This document shows positions 49,701 through 61,743 of a stretch of DNA of 64,000 nt, piece by piece. This DNA is from Labia minor (taxonomy: Eukaryota > Arthropoda > Insecta > Dermaptera > Spongiphoridae). The position numbers and the translations under genes were made by a program. The notes beneath the pieces were generated by a model. That model was not told the origin of the DNA, did no database searches, and saw only the letters and a list, made by a program, of their open reading frames with translations. How positions within the stretch are numbered: the first letter of the stretch is position 1; each line of letters begins with the position of its first letter. The DNA lies in assembly GCA_963082975.1 (NCBI GenBank), contig OY720346.1, positions 43,563,296 through 43,627,295 on the forward strand. The letters are read 5' to 3'.

Positions 49701-50426
49701 ATCTCACACTGTAATGGTCAAATTCTAAACTGACACCCCCACATGTCAGCGCATTTAGGATATAATTATTCATGGTTAGGGTGGTTCTCTAACGACCTCT
49801 CATTTTGTGTAAATTTTTTTTTAGACAAAAATGTAAATGTTTTGTTTTTTATTTTAAATTCTTTTTGTGATTTGCGTTTACAGGATGTTTTAAAAGTGTC
49901 AATGATGTCATCGATTAAAATAACTCACTAAACTTTTAAAAAGATTTTATAGAATTCTGCATTTAAATAAGACATTTGATTAGGGACTATAATTTAATGA
50001 AACAATGATTTTTAGTTATAATAAGTATATTTTTAGTCATAAATACTTTTAAGAATTTTTAAATTATAAAAATTCAATAAGAAGTACGCTTTGGATTTGG
50101 CGACCACGAAAAATTTAATCGCGACCTATGGTCTGTCCTCACAAGGATTTCAAGCTCCATCCACTCTCTCTCTCTCTTTCTCTTTTATTTTATAGTCTCG
50201 TCTTATAAAGTATATTTTGTAAGTAGCTTACTCGCCAATAGCTGACATGATTAATATCATGTTTTCGTGTCCCTTTTAATCTTAAGTTTTGGGAAGGAAG
50301 AGAGGGGAAACTACCTTCCTTGAGGAAAGTTAACTCAAGTGCAACTCTCGCCCTTTTGGTCAACTTATTAGTTTACTGAAAAAAGATGAAAAAATGGTTT
50401 TAAAATATAAAAAAAATATATATATT

Positions 50427-50460
<34 letters not shown>

Positions 50461-50555
50461 TTTATAATTTTTTTTCTAACGATTTTTATCTTATGAAATT
50501 AAACAGTATTTGGACTCACTAAGAACTCAAACTTATATAATAAATTAATTTAAAT
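43530..50555. other. Long AT-rich stretch without a recognised gene
   Basis: Microsatellites include (GT)n/(GA)n at 43694-43726, (GA)n at 44216-44240, GA repeats at 46104-46121 and 46901-46911, and (AT)n at 50431-50458. Less repetitive islands at 44750-44940, 45190-45240, 45350-45850 and 46560-46615 give no convincing gene model. It may be a giant intron or intergenic DNA. Confidence 0.45.
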
Positions 50556-50886
50556 TAATATGGAGGAAGGTCAATAAGTCCGTGACTTTTTTAATGAAAC
50601 GCAGGTTTTTGGATACAAATTTATTTAATTTTTCAACGTAATCTTCTTTAAGCTCTATACACTTCGTCCAACGTTTCTCCAATTTTGTTATCTCTTCCAA
50701 AAAATAAGATTTGTCGAGGACATCAAAATAAGTATTTGTTTGTAAGATGATTTCATCGTTGGAGTAAAATCTCTTTCTGCCGAACCATTTCATCAGGTTT
50801 GGATACAAGAAATAGTCACTTGGGACTAAATGCGGAGAATAGGGCGGATGAGGGAGCAATTCGTATCCTAATTCATTAATTTTCAT
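50545..50886 (-). pseudogene. Mariner transposase C-terminal fragment
   Basis: The minus-strand frame gives LLPHPPYSPHLVPSDYFLYP, carrying the third catalytic Asp (DD34D type), then WFGRKRFYSNDEIILQTN and LEKRWTKCIELKEDYVEK. This is the last third of a mariner transposase of the SETMAR-like type. The rest is missing, although the element's inverted ends persist, so it is an internally deleted copy. Confidence 0.85.
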
Positions 50887-51086
50887 GGAAATTCGCTTTT
50901 TTCCATTTTCTTCTCATATCCCGAGGTAGTCTGCTATGAATGGATGTTAAACAAAAACTAAAATACCTAGATGGTTCAAATTTCGAAAGGTATCAGCTTA
51001 TAGTTGCCTGCTGACAAGTGCATTGCTGTCATTCCATTTAAGAGTCGGGAAATTCAAAAAGTCACGGACTTATTGACCTACCCTTG
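50561..51086 (-). mobile_element. Internally deleted mariner with complete ends
   Basis: The inverted ends share AGGTCAATAAGTCCGTGAC, flanked by TA at 50559-50560 and 51087-51088. The element encodes the transposase C-terminus only. It is a better preserved relative of 2580-3338. Confidence 0.85.
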
Positions 51087-51089
51087 TAA

Positions 51090-53120
51090 ATAAATAATAT
51101 TAGTTGTTAACGACAAATGGTAGCAATAAAAGAAGAAGAGATAATATTATATTTTATCATAATGTATTAATAATCTTTAAATTATTAATACAATATAATT
51201 TATGTTTTCTTACTTATATATGTATATATATATATAAGTGTATATATAGAAGTCAATAAATAATTCAATTTATTTAATTTATTATTATACAATACATTTT
51301 TCAAAAAGAGAAGTAGCATATGAAATTCTTGCTCTTGAAAATATTATAACAATAATAGTAATAAAAAATAAATGTCTATTATCTATTATTACATATGCAT
51401 ATTCATAATCAAATATAAATAAATCTAAATTTTAACAGATGGATTTAAAAAAAAATAAAAAAAAGATTCATCACGCACATTCATTGATTGATTGATAGAA
51501 AAGTAATTTAAATGAAAAAAAGATTAAATTCTATTTTCGTTGATGTAAACAAAAAAAAATGAAAGAGTGTTTATTTATTCAAGACACAGTCTCCCTGATT
51601 CATTAACACCCTCTTTCTCTTTTATTTTCTCCCTCTTTCTCTCTCATTCATTCAGTGATTCTAAATCAATAAATTTTTAATTTTATTTAATTATATCAAT
51701 ATACTTTATAATATAAAAAATTTTTAAAATGAAAAAAACACAAAGCTTAAAGCTAAATTTGTAAATTAGGAAAACATTTCAATATGCGAATATATATTCT
51801 TTTTGTTGATACAAGTGGAACAACCAAATCATTAATTAAAACGATAATGATATTTAAAAAAAAATGAATTATTTTCATTGGTTTTGTTTCAATAATATTC
51901 TTTAATGATTGATTGAAATAAATATATTAAATAGAAATTTATTTAGAATTAAATATTTTTATATTTGTTGCTACATTACAAAATATACTCTATTAATTGT
52001 TTCATATTAAATTTTCTAAATAGTTAGGAAATAGTTTAGGAAATATGGCCATTTATATTTTTAATATTTATTTATTTATTTATAAATGTATTATAGCGAA
52101 AATTTTTCCAGGTCGTTAGTATAGTATAGAAGCTTAAAAATAAAATTTAGTTATGATCGGTATTACCATTTGATCGGAATTTTATCCACAAAATTTTCAC
52201 CACATACATAAACACACACATATACGACAATAGGAAAAAAACACTTTTTTGAAATCAGATGACTTGAAACGTGGAGATCTGTGAAAAACTGCATCGGTAG
52301 TGTTGAATCGGGATTCTAATACCTTCACACTCAAATTTAGAATTTTGTTTTTAGATTGAAATGTAAAAAAATTGATAAGCAAATTAGAGAAGGTGAGAGC
52401 TAAATTAAATCTTTTCATTAATCTCTCCTTCTATCCCTTCCCCTCCCTACTTAGCCCTACACTACCATATAATCAAAAATTATATTTTGTTTATTATATG
52501 TATTATTGTATTCATATATAAAATATATTGTGATTAATAAGTAAATAGTAAAACAACGATTCAAAAAAAAATAGTCTCAATATAAATAATTTGTGTGTTT
52601 CACATAATAGAGATTGTATAAACAGTTTATTAATATACTGATAGAAGAAGATGAAGTACTCCTATCAATCTTTTTATTTTTCACTCTCTTTAAAATTTTT
52701 GTCACTTATTGCGTTTAATTTTTAAACGTTGATTCTATGAATATACGTTTCATTTTTAGTGGAAGAATGAATAGAAATAATATTTGCATATGGGGTCTGT
52801 AAAATCCTTCCGTACATCATGATAGAGAGAGAGAGAGAGAGAGATTTAAAGAAGCTGGTAAACGTGTTTCTGTGCCTTAAATCACCGACAAGTTTATAGT
52901 CTATTCTTTTTCATTTTTCTTTTTTTTTTGGTGGAGAGCACTCACTGTATATACGTCGATTAAATTATCTCTAAACATATCAGAATAATGAATGCTTCAT
53001 AATGAAAAAAAATCAACACACAAATATTTGATATATAACTCATGATAAAGAGAATTTTTTTTTAATTTAACTGTAGATCGATTATTTGTTTATTGTTCCA
53101 AATATATATATATATATATA
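51090..53120. other. AT-rich DNA without a gene
   Basis: It contains GA/CT repeats (51605-51650 and 52825-52843) and the R6 repeat copy. No gene is seen. Confidence 0.5.
52025..52325 (+). repeat. Diverged repeat R6, copy 2
   Basis: This is the partner of 14975-15345, sharing GGAAATATGGC and GAAACGTGGAGATCT around a CA-rich tract. It is non-coding. Confidence 0.4.
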
Positions 53121-53122
53121 TA

Positions 53123-53725
53123 CTAGCTGCTCCGAGCGCCTTCGGCGCTCTCCACACCTAGACGGGGGCTCCGCCCCCTGTACCCCCCCGAGTGCCCCTA
53201 TTCTGAGCTATAACCATCTAACTCCTACCCTGTCCCATCTCTATAGTTTTTTATATATGTTTATTTATGCAGAAAAAATTAATTGACATAATTATTAATT
53301 TAATAATAAAATTTAATTTAATAAAATATTAAAATAATAAAAATTAATAAATTTGTAAAAAAAATATATAATACTTAAAAAAAAATAGTGCCTTTGAGAG
53401 TTTCGAACTGAGGGGGCAAAGTCATAAGATGACGCGCTAGCTGGTTTACCCATGAACCAGTATTGTGTGCAAGTCTCTTATAAGGATATATATAAGATGT
53501 CAAATTTTCGCCACCAGCGCCTCTATAATCTAGTATGGTAACTAAACTATTTTTAATTAATTAGCACCCCCTGGACACACCTTAGCAATTAGCGGTTTAA
53601 TAAAAGAAGTCTGACATGCCCTGAGACCTACTGAATATGCATAAAAAATTTTATAAGAATCGGTCCAGCCGTTTCGGAGGAGTATCATTTCAAAGTTTTG
53701 TGACACGAGAATTTTATATATAAGA
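53123..53725 (-). mobile_element. Complete non-autonomous Helitron
   Basis: On the minus strand it begins TCTTATATATAAAATTCTCG at 53725, after A. It ends with the hairpin GAGCGCCGAAGGCGCTC and then GGAGCAGCTAG at 53123, before T. This is the full set of Helitron hallmarks. A second GC hairpin (GGGGGCGGAGCCCCC) lies just upstream of the terminal one. The 3' ~120 bp match the Helitron at 23818, including the tail of the captured LINE sequence. A tRNA-like segment lies at about 53396-53470. Confidence 0.85.
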
Positions 53726-53729
53726 TATA

Positions 53730-54600
53730 TACTTCTTCATTAAATACAAATTTTAAATTTATCTTTTTGAATATTTTTCATATTCAAAATAATTTATTTA
53801 TTAAAAATTAAAATAACTTATTTGCAATTGTTTGATTGAAATTGCTTCCTCTCTATCTCTCTCAATATTATAAATCATAATTAAAATATAAATAAATAAA
53901 TATGCAAATTATTATAATTCATTGGTATTTATATTTTTTAAAAAATCCATTAATTTGTAATTTTGTTTCTATAAATATATAAAATATTAATTGATTTTTT
54001 CAATTTAATTTTATTGATTTATTATTTAATTAATTGAATGTCTATTTCATTTCCTTATTTTTTAATTTAATTTTTTTCAAGCACTGATGAATATATATAT
54101 ATATATATATATATGTATAAAAATATTTGTTTCTTAAATCTATCTATATACATACGTATATAATACATTCAGTACATAGATACAGAAGAGAAGGGGTGAG
54201 TGCATTGCTCTTGAATTCAAAATTAAACTAAACACTCATCCATCGAACTATCCTTCCTTAGATACATACATTGGTACATACATACTACATACACCCACCA
54301 CTCCACTTATCTCTCTCTCTTTCTCTTTCATTTTAAATTTATTTAAATATTTGAATTTTTCTATTTTTTCCCTTTATTTACATAAAAAAGTAAATCAATC
54401 ACTCAAGCATTAATTTCATAAATTTATTTTTTAGTTCATTGCCCAACCCCTTCATCTTTCCCCCTTCTCCATCCTCCTTTCTACCCTCATAAATGAAATC
54501 TTTTCATAAATAATATTAAATTTTATATTTAAAAAAAATAAAACTGAAAATATTTATTTATTAAATAAAACTTAAATTTTATATATAAAAGAAATTTATA
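53730..54600. other. AT-rich DNA without a gene
   Basis: It contains (AT)n at 54090-54114 and pyrimidine-rich stretches at 54305-54330 and 54440-54490. No coding is recognised. Confidence 0.5.
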
Positions 54601-54639
54601 TTATATATGTATATATATACTATATGTATATTTACTTAC

Positions 54640-54709
54640 CTGTTGACAAGGGTAGAAGCAGAATGAATATTATTGTAATAAATGGGACAAAGCCGATTTT
54701 CGGCAACAT
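54640..54709 (-). CDS. Probable first coding exon with a signal peptide, gene unknown
   Basis: The first ATG of the minus-strand transcript is at 54709. It opens 23 codons (MLPKIGFVPFITIIFILLLP then LST), giving a short charged start and a hydrophobic core as in a secretory signal peptide. The exon then ends at a consensus donor, CAG|GTAAGT, at 54640/54639, in phase 1. Upstream there is an initiator-like TCAGTTG at about 54822-54827 and a purine-rich promoter-like stretch. The rest of the gene should lie at lower coordinates or outside the window; no matching exon was recognised. The protein is therefore secreted or membrane-bound by inference, and its identity is unknown. Confidence 0.45.
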
Positions 54710-54819
54710 TTTGATTTTAATTATTATAGTTAATGAATTGTGTGTAACTGGAGTGATAGAGAGGGAGAGTGAGCTGGTGATGCAGGTGATGATGATGTTA
54801 ACACAGGGAACAACCGTCG

Positions 54820-54950
54820 ACAACTGAAAGCGTGCTGTAGCACATACGACGGCGCGTGGCTCAATGAATCCCCCCTCTCTTCACCTACCCTTCCTTTCAC
54901 ACCCCCTTCCACCATCTCTATTTCTCTCTCTTTCTCATCCCCCTATTTTT
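54820..54950 (-). promoter_or_regulatory. Possible promoter of the signal-peptide gene
   Basis: On the minus strand, a GAGA-rich stretch (54900-54945) precedes GC-richer DNA with GCGCCGTCG. An arthropod initiator match, TCAGTTG, follows with its A at 54825, about 115 bases before the ATG. No TATA box is seen. Support is by motif only. Confidence 0.3.
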
Positions 54951-54959
54951 TACTTTAGT

Positions 54960-56160
54960 GTATAATTAAATTCTATTAGACAATAAGGAAATGTATGTTT
55001 GATTTTTATTATTTTAAAATTGAAAAACAAATATTTTCTTTCATTAATACCTATGTATATAATTAAAATAATTAATAAACTAAGATTAAATTTAATATGA
55101 ATAAAATAGTTATTGAAAAATTATTCCATGAATTATTTTTTTAAATTTTATTTCTAATAAGAATTCAGTGATTTTACCTTGTCTAGAATAAAATTCCCTT
55201 CTATTTGTATTGTATCTTTATAATTTCCATTGATTTTTTTTTCAAGTTATAAATAGAAATTAGTGAATTTGTATATAATTGGGTGTTATAATTAATTGAA
55301 TCCCGTGAGAAAAAGAATATATATTTAAAGTTTAATTATCAATTTTGGATTGATTTTCGAATGAAAAATAATCAAGTTATGTTATTGGAAAGTGGGTGTC
55401 GCGATTTGCGCTGTCAGCCGTTACTTTGATTGCCTAACACCAAGGGGCTAAAATAAATGTTTGAGAGTATTGAGGCCAATGAAGATATAATAATAATAAT
55501 TTAGTAATTAGTAATCTCGGATAACAGAGATCTATCCTTAGATATGTAAAGTAACGATTGGGAATGTTAAAAAATATATTTCTTTTAAAAAGATATAAAT
55601 TATAGATTATAACGGGAATTTATTTCCGAACAGTAAAACATTTCATTATAATTTGATAGTCCGAGGATGTGACAATTTCCTGGCGACTTCAATCTTAAAC
55701 AGTGAAGTAACCATCTAATAACTAACAAATTCCTATCAATTAATTATCACCATAAGAAAACCTTTTTATGTTTAAATTCAAAATACAAACTCAATAAACT
55801 TACATATTATTTAAATAAATAAAAATTAATTAAATATTCAAAAACTTTTATAGCAAAATGAAATTTAATTTTTTCTATTTTTATATTTTAATTATTGAAT
55901 ATTACTTATTATATTGTTTATTTAAGGGAGTTAGAAGATATAATGATAAATAATAAAAGAATAATTGGTGTAAATAAAATCATTTGGTTCATTGAAACAT
56001 ATTAAAATATTGAAATATATTAAAAATAAAAAGAATACATATTAAATTTTGGATTTTTTTATTGAAAAAAATATTTAGTTAAATGTGTAAGTACATGTTA
56101 TGTTGTTGAAATTAGGGAGATAATTTTACTGATTGATCTAATAAAAAAATTTAACATATA
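54960..56160. other. AT-rich DNA without a recognised gene
   Basis: Islands of ordinary composition at 55385-55460 and 55625-55720 have no long open frame and no repeat match in the window. Confidence 0.4.
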
Positions 56161-56165
56161 AAATA

Positions 56166-56797
56166 ATAAGTTGACCTGTGGCCAGGTCGAACCGACCGAC
56201 GGTTTGAAGTAAATTAATTTCCAGCTACAGAAATTTCAAATAATTTTAATATATCTATTAATATAATAAAAAACAGATATGGATACATAAATAATAAATA
56301 TAAACATTTTTAATTTTATTTTATTTATAATATATATATAAGACCAGGCTGTGACGTCATAATTTTAAATCAAGAAAAAACTAATAAATATGATTTTTTT
56401 CGAGGATAAAACCAATACAAAGTGCTTGATTCGTGGTGATATGTAAAAAATCTCCTCATGTGAAATTTGGTGTGAAAATAATCCTTCCCTTTCTATCGTC
56501 GATCGCTAATACTACCACTTCCGCTTTCCGGATTTGCACCAAAAGTTGATCAATTCATCCCACTGATGCATTAAGTAAATATACCAAATTTCATCAAAAT
56601 CCGTTCAGCCGTTCAGGCTGTACACATCTATACGGGCGGACAGACGGACAGACGAATAGACGGACGGACAGACATCATGCTAAAAATACTTTTTTCTGTT
56701 AAGAAAATGCATGATTCGTGGAGATATGTAAAAATCTCCACATGTGAAATTTGGTGTGAAAACAATACCTCCCTTACTATCGTCGGTCGGTAAAAAG
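56166..56797 (+). repeat. R1 repeat, copy D (best 5' end)
   Basis: The 5' hairpin GACCTGTGGCCAGGTC is followed by ACCGACCGACGG. The right end is CGTCGGTCGGTAAAAAG. One TGACGTCA is kept at about 56351; the segment between the paired sites is deleted. A GGAC/AGAC tract lies at about 56636-56672. It is non-coding. Confidence 0.8.
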
Positions 56798-56799
56798 TT

Positions 56800-57959
56800 G
56801 TGTTCTAGATTTGAAGACTAACACTAGAGATTAAAAGTCTTTTGACAGATATTGTTTGCTAATTTAAATAACCCTATCTTATATAGTTTTCAAGATAGCA
56901 CTTAATTGAAAGACCAATTATAATAAATCCTACATAAAATTATAATAATTTTCGCATTCATCTTGTTTAAAAGAAAATTTTTATAAGATTTAAGTGTTAA
57001 TGCATTTTTTTTAGTTTTGAACTTTTTTTTGAAAACTTATTTCTATTAAAATTTTTGGCATTATTTTCGCCCATTGAGATGCTTATGAATTTATGATGTT
57101 TTTTTATAAACATGTATCTTCATTCGAATTCAATCTATTAAATATATTTAATATTTTACAATTTTTAAAAAGTATATTGGATTTTTTGATATTACTTTAT
57201 AAATGTAAACTTCACTTCGAATTTATAAATCAAAGAGACTCACACCTTATTAAATTCAGAAAAGGGCTAATTTTAAGGAAATAATCTCCTAATTAACCTC
57301 AAAAAATTACTGTTTAAAGAAAATAATTTTAGTTTATTAGATTTGAGAAATATAATTTATTTTTTTTTATTAAATAATAAAATATAATTAAAAATCGCGT
57401 TATTTTCTAGATAACTATTTGTATTTTGTTTATAAAAATAAATTTTAATAAATGGTAATATATACTTTCCTTTTTTTTATTAAAAAATTTATTTTAATAC
57501 TTTTTTTACGATGCTGGATGGTAAAATTATTAATTATTAATAAATGAACAAGTTGAAAATTTCTTATTCATCAAGAAAAATATAAATATAATGTAATTCT
57601 ATTAAATTTTGTCTTTAAATAATCTACATAATATATATAACTTTTTATATTATTTCTTTTTCATATGTAATATACTTTAAAAAAGTGATTTGTAAAAAAG
57701 TGTTTACAGAGCGAAAGGAAATATAGTATCTATATGTATCTTAAATAAATTACAAATATTATTTCTATTTAAAAATACAATTAATAAAATTCATATCAAA
57801 TAAAATGTTAATTTATATTAATGTATATTTATTTTTTTGAACAAATTCAAATGAAATATAAAAATTACAAATTAAATATTGATATTAATATATATATAAT
57901 TTTATTATATAACATTATAATAAATATTTGTAAAATAAACATTATTAATTTATATATAA

Positions 57960-57992
<33 letters not shown>

Positions 57993-58940
57993 CATAATAA
58001 AATGTTTAAATAGATTTTAACATCATTACATCTGTATAAATGTATATATATAATAATAATTTTTATACATATATTTATTTATATCTATATAAAGATATAG
58101 AAATATGTATAAATATTAATTTTATTTGGCAAGAGCAGGGTTAAATATAGTTATTTTTTATATTAAAATAAAGTAGAATTGATGAAAGATCAGATATATA
58201 TTTAAATAAGAGATAAATTGAAAAAGTTACGTCATATATATTTTGAAAACATTTCATTTTTTAATATTGAATAAAAATAATAATTTTATATATTATAAAA
58301 TTATTATAAAATAATATTAATATACATATATTCTTTATCTACTTTATCTCTAAAATATTATAAATATTCAAAAATGAAACAAGTCTTTGTCTCTTCATAT
58401 ATAATTAATTATTTTATACACTCTATATATGTATAAATATGTATAATATGTATAATACATATTTAAAAATAATAAATCTCGCTCATTACTTGTGAGGAAT
58501 GTAATTGATTTGTTTTTCTTTAAAAAATTATTTTTACAATTGACGATAAAAAATTGTCCTAATAATCATGAATATATTTAAAATAAAAGAAAATAAAAAA
58601 AGAAGACAAATCAAAAAAAAATTTAAAAAAAGCAAAATAATTATAATTGATTGAAAAAATGACTAGCATTTAATTAAATTTTAAGATAAAATTAAAATGA
58701 TTTATCATACATTTCATATATTAGTTAAATAGTAAAAATAAAGAGTATTTTTCTGGCAATATATATTACATATATATATATATATATCTCTATATCGATA
58801 TATATTTCAGAAACCCTTTCTTTACAAGTGTTTTTGTGTTTATGTTGTTATAATAATAATATTAATCTTTAAAAAAAATGTTTTCAATAGTTTTTTAAAA
58901 TAAAAACAAATAATAGATAATATATATTAGAAGTCATTTA
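56800..58940. other. AT-rich DNA downstream of the JAK gene
   Basis: It contains (TAA)n at 57969-57992 and (AT)n at about 58770-58788. No gene is seen. The 3' untranslated region of the JAK gene must start at 58946 and run into this stretch, but no firm polyadenylation signal was picked. Confidence 0.45.
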
Positions 58941-58946
58941 AATTAT

Positions 58947-61706
58947 TTATAGTTCGTAGGCGTTTAATTTAAATGCATCAAAATTCGCAATTTGCCTTAT
59001 ATTATTTGCCAATTGAAAAAATGTTGGTCTTTCATGGGGATCAGAAAGCCAACATGGTGCCACTAGACCTGTATATACTTGATTGGAACATGTAGCTGGA
59101 CACGGTAATCGGGCGCCTGCCTCCAGGGCGGTAAGCAATCGTTGCTGTCCAGCAGGGCCGTCATCCTCTTCTAGACTCCCCGTTAAAAGTGTCGATGGCA
59201 ATACTGGATCTTCTCCATGGGAAAACATCTCCCAAAGTGTTACGCCATAAGACCAAACATCAGTTGGAGCAGAGAATTTACCATCACGAAGAGATTCTGG
59301 TGAATACCATTTAATTGGTAATTCACGACTAGTTTTCAACATATAATAATTATTTTGCTCCATAAATTGAGCTAATCCAAAATCAGAAATTTTCACATGA
59401 AGATCAGATGCAACAAGAATATTTCTTGCTGCTAAATCACGATGGACAATATTCTTTTGACCAAGATACTCCATTCCCTTTATAAAAAATATAGAATTAA
59501 AAATGAAATAAAACAATTACAAACAGATATTAATATTTTATTTTATATTAATATTTAATTTACCTTAGCAACGTCCAATGCAAATTTAAGTAATTGATTT
59601 TCTTCTAATGTATCTTTATGAATTTTTAAATAACTTTGTAGGGAACCATGAGCCACATATTCCATTACTAAACTAATTTCAGGCTCATGAATGACACCTT
59701 TGATTTTTACAATATTCGGATGTCGAAGATTCTAATTAAAAGAAAAAAATAATGAGTAAATGTTTTTTAATTCTTTAATATAATGATTTAATTAGAAAAC
59801 AAAATTAAATTTTACCTTCATTATAGCAATTTCTCTTTCAAAATCATGTAAGCATGTTCCAATTGCATTTCGTTTTAATTTTTTGACAGCAACCAATTCT
59901 GGTTCAGAATCTTTATCTTTTTCTAATGTGCCGCGATAAACCTATTAAAAAATATTTTAATATAATCTATGATAATATTATTTCATATATTTTTTTTTCG
60001 GAATTAAAATGAAAATAAGAAATTTGATTATATTTTATATACCTCTCCGTAAAAGCCCTGGCCAATACGCCCTTGAAGTACAACATTGCAAGAGTCATCT
60101 AATTCAAGAATACTTTGCAATGAACTATTACTATCAGTAGGTCGATAAACAGAAAAATTATTAAATCCTGCCAATAATACAGACATGTCAGGCGAAAATG
60201 ATTCATCCTGTAAGTTCAATTGCTAAATAAAAGATAATATCAATCATCTAAATAGATTATCAAATCATTCAATTTTGAAATGTACAAAATTTAATAATAA
60301 ATACCGTTGTACTATCCAGAAGCCAGGCTTGTTCCGATTTTACATCTAAACTAAATCCACTATTTTTAATATTAAACTCCCCTATACTTGATGATGAGAG
60401 TTGACTAACAGGCACTTGTGTTAAACTATCATCAGCTATTGAAATGAGCTGTTCTGTTTTCGATGATCCTACGTAAGTGTCCACTATAATGAGAAAGAAA
60501 ACATAAATATATATATATATATATATTATAATATATATATATATATATAGATATATAATTTTATATTATAAATAAATAATTTACCTGTTTGTCTAGAAAT
60601 AATACTACCAGAGGAATCATTTATTGTAAATGGCATTGCATACGAATTCGTTCGTCTTGAATTAAATACTAAAGAAATAATTGATAATTTTATTTAAATA
60701 AATTATTAATATTAACCATAAATAAATAATTATTTTATTTAGGTAAAAATAAATAAATACCTTGATATAATATTTGATTAATATCACGCATAATTTCTTG
60801 GGGTTTTTTACGTCTATATAAATCCAATTCCCAACATTCAAAAAGCAAACGATAAATATCAACTGGGCAACCTTTTGGTACAGGCAACTTTTGACTTAAA
60901 TAAAACTATATAAATATTAAGAAAGAAAGAAAAACATGAATTTTTTATAATTTAAAAATTAATTCACTATATAAAAAGAATTACTTTTTTTGAATCTTCA
61001 ATGGTATTAAATTTTGGTGGTGATTCTCCAAGTGAGAAAATTTGCCATAGTGTTGTACCAAATGCCCAAACATCAGCTAAATTTGACATTTTTGCATAAT
61101 TAAAATTTGAATAACATTCTGGTGGTACCCAAGGAGTGCTAGAAAATAAAAAAAAATAATATAAAATAATTATTGATTTTTAATAGATAATGTGAATGAA
61201 TGTATTATTTACTCTTCTAATGTATATGTATGAAATCCAGGATCAGAAAGTTTCACTTGAAATGTGTGATCATCGTGCAGGCATACAAGTAATTTTCTAC
61301 AACGTATATTGCCATGAACTAAACCACTTTCTTCCTAAAATATAAAAAAATAATAATGATTATATTAAAATAAATAAATAAGTTTATTTTTTTATTAATA
61401 TCAATTTACCAAATTCCAAAGCGCGGTAGCTAAATAAGCGCCAGCTTCCACAAGATCAACTAATTTAATTATATTGCGATTTTTATCTAAATAAGCATCC
61501 AATGGTCCAAGTCGTAGATATTCTAATATAAGGGAAAATGGACTGGAAAGTGTAACACCGAGAAGACGAACAATTGCATTTGAATGAAGAAACGCCCATT
61601 TATTAGCCAAATCAAGAAATTCCTTAAAAAAATAAATTCATAAAATATATTTTATGTTTATATTAATAGGACTAACAATGGTGATAATAATATATAATAG
61701 TAATTT

Positions 61707-61743
<37 letters not shown>

